Of a DNA stretch of 64,000 bases, positions 59,938 through 64,000 are shown piece after piece. A program made the position numbers and the translations under genes. Source of the DNA: Roseibium aggregatum (GTDB lineage: Bacteria > Pseudomonadota > Alphaproteobacteria > Rhizobiales > Stappiaceae); contig NZ_JAEKJZ010000001.1 of assembly GCF_017309185.1 (NCBI RefSeq), positions 62,001 through 126,000 on the forward strand, given 5' to 3'. The notes under the pieces are model-generated. The model saw nothing but the letters and a program-made list of their open reading frames with translations. It was not told the origin of the DNA and did no database searches. Each line of letters begins with the position of its first letter. The stretch's first letter is position 1.

Positions 59938-60978
59938 ATGAAGCTGCTCAAATCAATCGGTAAAACGGCCGCCGTCGTTTCAATGGGAATGCTGATGGCA
60001 TCCTCCGCCTTCGCCGCGGACGTCACCATCCGCATCGGCCACCTCAATCCGGAAGATCCCTTCCAGAGCCATTCCGGCGCCATGACCGCCGTCTTCAAGT
60101 CTCTGGTCGAGACAGCCTCCAACGGCGAGATCGAGGTCAAGCTCTATCCGAACGGCCAGCTCGGCAAGGACAACGAAGTCATCGATCAGGTTCGCAACGG
60201 CCTTCTGGAGTCCAGCATTTCCTCGTCCGGTGGCGTTGCCCAGCACTATCCGCTGGTCGGCGTTTTCGATCTGCCGTTCGCCTTCCCGAACATTTCGGTC
60301 GCGTCGAAGGTGATCACCAAGGACAGCACGTTCGGCAAGAAGTTCGTCGCCGACATGGAAGCCAAGACCGGTCTGAAAACGCTTGGACTGATCGACAGCG
60401 GCGGCTTCTTCGTGTTCTCCAACAACGAACGTCCGATCAAGTCGGTGGAGGATATGGAAGGCCTGAAGATCCGCACCATGACCCTGCCGACCCATGAGGC
60501 GATCATCTCATCGCTCGGCGGCAAGCCGACCGCGCTGCCCTGGGCGGAAGTCTACACGGCGCTGCAGACCGGAACCGCCGACGGCCAGATGAACCCGGTG
60601 CCGATCATCGCCTTCGCCAAGTTCGACGAAGTGCAGAAATACCTGTCGATCTCCAACCACGTGATCACGCCCTATGTCTGGTTCATGAACCAGGAGTTCT
60701 ACGATGGCCTGTCGCCGGAGCATAAGGAGATCGTCGACTGGGCGTCCGAAGTCGCCACCGAGTCCGGCCGCAACATGTCCCGCGTGATCGAGGCCTCGAA
60801 CAAGGGTCTGCCGCTGCTTGCCGAGAAGATGGAAGTCAACGCCATTCCTCCGGCGGAGCTGGAAAAATTCGCCGCTTCCGCGCAGCCGGCCGTTCGCAAG
60901 CTGATCGAGGAAAAATACGGCGAGGAAGGCACGGCGATGCTCGACACACTGCTTGCCGACATCGACGCCAACAAGTAA
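59938..60978 (+). CDS. TRAP transporter substrate-binding protein (DctP-type)
   Basis: A 346-aa periplasmic binding protein. The signal peptide is KTAAVVSMGMLMASSAFAAD with cleavage after AFA. The DctP fold shows IRIGHLNPEDPFQSHSGAMT, YPNGQLGKDNEVIDQVRNGL, LPFAFPNISVASKVI and PWAEVYTALQTGTADGQMNP. The conserved arginine that clasps a carboxylate is in GLKIRTMTLPTHEAI. The substrate is therefore probably an organic acid or amino-acid-like compound, which suits the catabolic genes downstream. A stable hairpin follows the gene. Confidence 0.95.
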   Translation: MKLLKSIGKTAAVVSMGMLMASSAFAADVTIRIGHLNPEDPFQSHSGAMTAVFKSLVETASNGEIEVKLYPNGQLGKDNEVIDQVRNGLLESSISSSGGVAQHYPLVGVFDLPFAFPNISVASKVITKDSTFGKKFVADMEAKTGLKTLGLIDSGGFFVFSNNERPIKSVEDMEGLKIRTMTLPTHEAIISSLGGKPTALPWAEVYTALQTGTADGQMNPVPIIAFAKFDEVQKYLSISNHVITPYVWFMNQEFYDGLSPEHKEIVDWASEVATESGRNMSRVIEASNKGLPLLAEKMEVNAIPPAELEKFAASAQPAVRKLIEEKYGEEGTAMLDTLLADIDANK

Positions 60979-60994
60979 CGCTCGCAACGAGCAG

Positions 60995-61028
60995 GGTTTC
61001 CGCGGCGGCGCCTGCTGCCGCGGAAACC
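60995..61028 (+). terminator. Stem-loop between dctP and the catabolic genes
   Basis: GGTTTCCGCGGC (60995-61006) and GCCGCGGAAACC (61017-61028) are perfect 12-bp arms around a 10-nt loop. No T-run follows. In transport operons such a stem after the binding-protein gene often protects its mRNA and reduces downstream expression, giving excess binding protein. Here it would set the ratio to dpaL. Confidence 0.7.
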
Positions 61029-61081
61029 GGCCGGCTTCAAGCCGTGGCCAATCAATAACGGAATGAATGGGAGACGCGGCG

Positions 61082-62293
61082 ATGACCGCAGCGGACAGCG
61101 ATTACGTTTTCAAGAAAAATCCGCTTGCCGACAAAGAGGCATCCTATGGCGCCGATGAGGCCGCCATCCTGAACGACGCGGCCTTCGAGGCGGCGCGCGA
61201 GACAATACGGTCCTGGCCGGGCTATGCGATGACCCCGCTTGTCAGCCTGTCCGGCGTTGCCAAAAAGGCAGGCGTCGGCGCGCTTTACTACAAGGACGAG
61301 GCGGCGCGTTTCGGGCTGGGATCCTTCAAGGCGCTTGGCGGAGCCTATGCCGTGTGGCGGGTGTTGTGCCGGAAGGCCGAAGAAGAGGGAAAGTCGCCGT
61401 CCGACCGCGAGGCCTTTTCCAGTCTGGCGCAATCCGTCACCGTCTGCTGCGCGACCGACGGCAACCACGGCCGTTCCGTGGCCTGGGGCGCCAGAACCTT
61501 CGGCTGCAATTGCGTGATCTTCATCCACGCGACCGTCAGCGAGGGACGAAAACGGGAAATCGAGAAATACGGCGCGCGGGTCGTCCGCTGCGACGGCAAT
61601 TACGACGACAGTGTGCGCGAGGCCCAGGAAAGCGCGGACCGGGAAGGCTGGATCGTCGTCTCCGATACCTCCTACGAAGGCTACATGGAGATCCCGAAGG
61701 ACGTTATGCAGGGCTATGAGCTGATGGCGGCGGAAGCCCTGGAACAGTTGCCGGACAGCGAGCCGCCGACCCACGTTTTCCTTCAGACCGGCGTCGGCGG
61801 AATGGCTGCCGCCGTCACCGCCAACTATTGGCGGCGTCTGGGAGAAAAGCGCCCGACCATCGTGCTCGCCGATCCGGTGAAGTCGGCCTGCTGGCTGGAA
61901 ACGATCGATGCGGGCAAGCCGACAGCCGTCGAAGGTGATCTCGATACTCTCATGGCGGGGCTTGCCTGCGGCGAGGTGTCCGAGCTTGCCTGGACGATCC
62001 TGAAACATTCCGCCGACGCGGTTGTCGCACTCTCCGACGACACTGCCGTCGATGGCATGAAACTGCTCGCCGAAGGCCGCTATGGCGACGCTCCGCTGGT
62101 CGCCGGGGAATCGGCCGTCGCCGGGCTGATGGCGCTGCTGCTCGTGTCGGAAGACCCGGAAGCCCGGCGGGCATTGGGTCTTGACGGGTCGTCGCGCGTG
62201 CTCGTCTTCGGCACGGAAGGCGCGACCGATCCGGCTCTTTACGAAGAACTTGTCGGCAAGACGGCGGCAGACGTCGTAGGCAAGGCCGCATGA
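61082..62293 (+). CDS. dpaL: Diaminopropionate ammonia-lyase
   Basis: A 403-aa PLP enzyme of fold type II that converts 2,3-diaminopropionate to pyruvate and two ammonia. The PLP lysine is Lys83 in GLGSFKALGGAYAVW. TDGNHGRSVAWGAR is the substrate-binding Asn loop, and FLQTGVGGMAAAVTANYWR is the phosphate-binding glycine loop. Length and N-terminus (YVFKKNPLADKEASYGADEA) match YgeX/DpaL. ATG 61082 has GGGAG eight bases upstream. The stop overlaps the next gene by ATGA. A related 2,3-diamino acid or D-serine-like substrate is possible. Confidence 0.92.
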   Translation: MTAADSDYVFKKNPLADKEASYGADEAAILNDAAFEAARETIRSWPGYAMTPLVSLSGVAKKAGVGALYYKDEAARFGLGSFKALGGAYAVWRVLCRKAEEEGKSPSDREAFSSLAQSVTVCCATDGNHGRSVAWGARTFGCNCVIFIHATVSEGRKREIEKYGARVVRCDGNYDDSVREAQESADREGWIVVSDTSYEGYMEIPKDVMQGYELMAAEALEQLPDSEPPTHVFLQTGVGGMAAAVTANYWRRLGEKRPTIVLADPVKSACWLETIDAGKPTAVEGDLDTLMAGLACGEVSELAWTILKHSADAVVALSDDTAVDGMKLLAEGRYGDAPLVAGESAVAGLMALLLVSEDPEARRALGLDGSSRVLVFGTEGATDPALYEELVGKTAADVVGKAA

Positions 62294-63567
62294 GCGGAGA
62301 TCTCTCCAAGTTCCGGATCGATGCCGACCGCCTGATGGGGCGGATCGAGAGGCTGGGTGAAATCGGATCCTTGCCCGGTGGCGGTGTCTGCCGGCTAGCG
62401 CTGACCGATGAGGACAAGGCGGGCCGCGATCTGGTGACGGGCTGGATGCGCGACCTTGGGCTCGACGTTTCGGTGGACAGGATCGGCAATGTCTGGGGCA
62501 TTCGGGCCGGTCTGGAGGGCGGGCCTCCGGTACTTCTCGGCTCTCATATCGACACGGTTGCGACAGGGGGGCTTTACGACGGCACGCTCGGCGTGCTTGC
62601 CGGACTTGAGGTCATCGCCACGCTCAACGATGCGGCGGTGGAGACGCGATTTCCGGTCGCCGTCGCCTTCTTCACCAATGAGGAAGGATCGCGCTTTGCC
62701 CCGGACATGATGGGCAGCGCGGTTCATCAGGGTTCCCTGCCGCTTGAGGAAGCCCTTGCCGTGGTTGGCATCGACGGCGCGACGGTCGGCTCCGAGCTGC
62801 AGCGGATCGGATACGGCGGCACCATCGAACCGGAGACCCTTTGCCCGCGCGCCTTTCTGGAACTTCACATCGAGCAGGGGCCGGTGCTGGAGCGTGAGGG
62901 TCTTGAAATCGGCGCGGTGACCGGCGTTCAGGGGATTTCCTGGACGGAGTATGTTCTGACCGGGGTTTCAAACCATGCCGGCACGACGCCCATGGCCTAT
63001 CGTCACGATGCCGGCCTGGTCGCCGCCGAGGCCATCGTCGCGGCGCGCCGCGTCACGGGGGAGATCGGTGGCACGCAGGTCGCGACTGTCGGCTCCCTGA
63101 AACTGGAACCGAACCTGGTCAATGTGGTTCCCGAAAAAGCGGTCTTCACCATCGATCTGCGCAACGCCGAGGAAGAGGCGCTTCAGCAGGCCGAAGCAGC
63201 GGTCGAGACCGCGATCCGGAAGGCCGCGGAAGCCGAGGGTGTCACGGTCGCCTCGCGCAAGCTGGCGCGGTTTGAGCCGGTGGCCTTCGACGAGCGTCTG
63301 GTCTCCATCATAGAGGCACGTGCGAAATCGGCGGGGTTGAGTATCCGGCGGATGCACTCCGGTGCCGGGCACGACGCCCAGATGTTCGCGCCCAACTGTC
63401 CGACCGCGATGATCTTCGTGCCGAGCCGTGACGGTCTCTCGCACAATATCCGCGAGTATACCGCGCCGGAGCTTATCGCCGCAGGCGCCCGGATCCTGCT
63501 CGAGACGGCGCTGATGCTTGCCTCGGACGAATTCGATTTAGCTAAAGACCAAGAAAAGAGACCCTGA
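62290..63567 (+). CDS. M20-family N-carbamoyl-L-amino acid hydrolase / allantoate amidohydrolase-like
   Basis: A 425-aa binuclear metal amidase. Metal and catalytic residues are visible: His86 in LLGSHIDTV, Asp97 in LYDGTLGV, Glu131-Glu132 in FTNEEGSRF, His in LELHIEQGPVLE and His near 386 in HSGAGHDAQMF. GVSNHAGTTPM and RIGNVWG are further signatures of the AllC/HyuC subgroup. It removes carbamoyl or ureido groups from amino acids or allantoate-like ureides. ATGA overlap with dpaL implies coupled synthesis and a shared pathway; which ureide is cut cannot be read from sequence. Confidence 0.92.
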   Translation: MSGDLSKFRIDADRLMGRIERLGEIGSLPGGGVCRLALTDEDKAGRDLVTGWMRDLGLDVSVDRIGNVWGIRAGLEGGPPVLLGSHIDTVATGGLYDGTLGVLAGLEVIATLNDAAVETRFPVAVAFFTNEEGSRFAPDMMGSAVHQGSLPLEEALAVVGIDGATVGSELQRIGYGGTIEPETLCPRAFLELHIEQGPVLEREGLEIGAVTGVQGISWTEYVLTGVSNHAGTTPMAYRHDAGLVAAEAIVAARRVTGEIGGTQVATVGSLKLEPNLVNVVPEKAVFTIDLRNAEEEALQQAEAAVETAIRKAAEAEGVTVASRKLARFEPVAFDERLVSIIEARAKSAGLSIRRMHSGAGHDAQMFAPNCPTAMIFVPSRDGLSHNIREYTAPELIAAGARILLETALMLASDEFDLAKDQEKRP

Positions 63568-64000
63568 ATGTCCAGATCGCTCATCATCGCCGCCGCCCAG
63601 ATGGGCCCCATCGCCCGCTCCGAACCGCGCGCGTCCGCGGTGAGCCGCATGATCGCCATGATGGAGCGCGCGGCGAAGCAGGGCGCGAAACTGGTTGTCT
63701 TTCCCGAGCTGGCGCTGACGACCTTCTTTCCGCGCTGGTACATGGAGGACCAGGCGGAAATCGACACCTTCTTTGAAACGGAAATGCCCTCGGTGGAGAC
63801 GAGACCGCTGTTTGAGGCCGCCGTCCGGCTGGGCGTTGGTTTTTACCTGGGTTACGCGGAAAAGACAAAGGACGGCGAGGGCCGGACCCGGCGTTTCAAC
63901 ACCTCCATACTGGTCGGGCCGGACGGAACGGTTTTGAGCACCTACCGGAAGATCCATCTGCCGGGCCATTCGGAACATGAGCCCTGGCGGGCGTTCCAGC
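63568..64000 (+). CDS. Nitrilase-superfamily hydrolase, D-carbamoylase-like (3' end outside window)
   Basis: The first 144 codons of a carbon-nitrogen hydrolase begin directly after the stop of the M20 gene (TGA-ATG). AAAQMGPIARSEPRASAVSR, VVFPELALTTFFPRWYMED with the catalytic Glu47, and TYRKIHLPGHSEHEP with the catalytic Lys128 match N-carbamoyl-D-amino acid hydrolases closely, including the positions of these residues. The nucleophile cysteine, normally near residue 172, is outside the window. Such enzymes cleave D-carbamoyl amino acids made from hydantoins. A hydantoinase gene may follow beyond the window edge. Confidence 0.9.
   Translation, partial: MSRSLIIAAAQMGPIARSEPRASAVSRMIAMMERAAKQGAKLVVFPELALTTFFPRWYMEDQAEIDTFFETEMPSVETRPLFEAAVRLGVGFYLGYAEKTKDGEGRTRRFNTSILVGPDGTVLSTYRKIHLPGHSEHEPWRAFQ

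Overview
The window is a 64 kb piece of a GC-rich alphaproteobacterial chromosome. The aerobic-type cobalamin gene set, the pheS/pheT, lepA and DUF2161 genes, the TRAP transporter and the many SD-led ATGA-overlapping operons fit the Hyphomicrobiales/Rhodobacterales. My best guess is a marine Stappiaceae-like genus (Roseibium/Labrenzia), but this is inferred from gene content and not tested. No phage, insertion sequence, rRNA or CRISPR array was found. One tRNA gene (Ser, GGA anticodon) is present.

Layout. (1) 1-8949 is an exopolysaccharide locus: a Wzx-type flippase cut by the window edge, two GT4 glycosyltransferases, a secreted GH5 glycanase, a Wzy-like polymerase, a GumC/ExoP-like chain-length protein whose kinase-like tail has lost its P-loop, and a WecG/TagA glycosyltransferase. 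(2) 8936-20774 is a cobalamin locus: cobK; cobA-cobB; a Crp/Fnr regulator facing a Spy/CpxP-like periplasmic gene broken by an in-frame stop; and a long minus-strand operon (DUF6732-like membrane protein, His-tailed cbiX, cobH, an unknown 82-aa ORF, cobL, cobI, a cbiG-cobJ fusion, cobM) with a recognisable promoter. The gene set mixes hallmarks of the early-cobalt (CbiX, CbiG) and late-cobalt nomenclatures. (3) 20989-30630 holds mixed housekeeping genes: an ACT-domain protein, an Hsp70-like protein, tRNA-Ser, MsrA, a small membrane protein paired with a chemoreceptor, a PabB-PabC fusion, DUF2161 and a nucleotidyltransferase-like protein. (4) 30664-34972 is pheS-X-pheT, where X is an unknown membrane protein.

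(5) 35319-44268 is rich in regulators: two LysR genes, a MerR gene with a textbook 19-bp-spacer promoter and an SDR partner, a TetR gene, plus lepA, PhnA-like, GNAT and homocysteine S-methyltransferase genes. (6) 44290-56077 holds envelope and RNA genes: MepA, a patatin, an M42 peptidase, an esterase, a TPR-methyltransferase, an unusual cold-shock-domain protein with its terminator, YtoQ, two RNA methyltransferases and a small RTX protein. (7) 56094-64000 has a tandem winged-helix regulator facing a VOC protein, then an RpiR regulator divergent from a TRAP transporter operon (dctQ, dctM, dctP), diaminopropionate ammonia-lyase, an M20 carbamoylase/amidohydrolase and the start of a D-carbamoylase-type nitrilase. 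The last block looks like an uptake and breakdown system for a diaminopropionate- or ureide-type nitrogen compound. It parallels the E. coli ygeX-ygeY-hyuA neighbourhood and has a candidate RpiR operator of two 16-bp repeats. I consider it the most interesting system in the window.

Several intergenic palindromes (13501-13640, 36594-36634, 47941-47961, 48009-48177) are unrelated to genes and look like small repeat elements of this genome.
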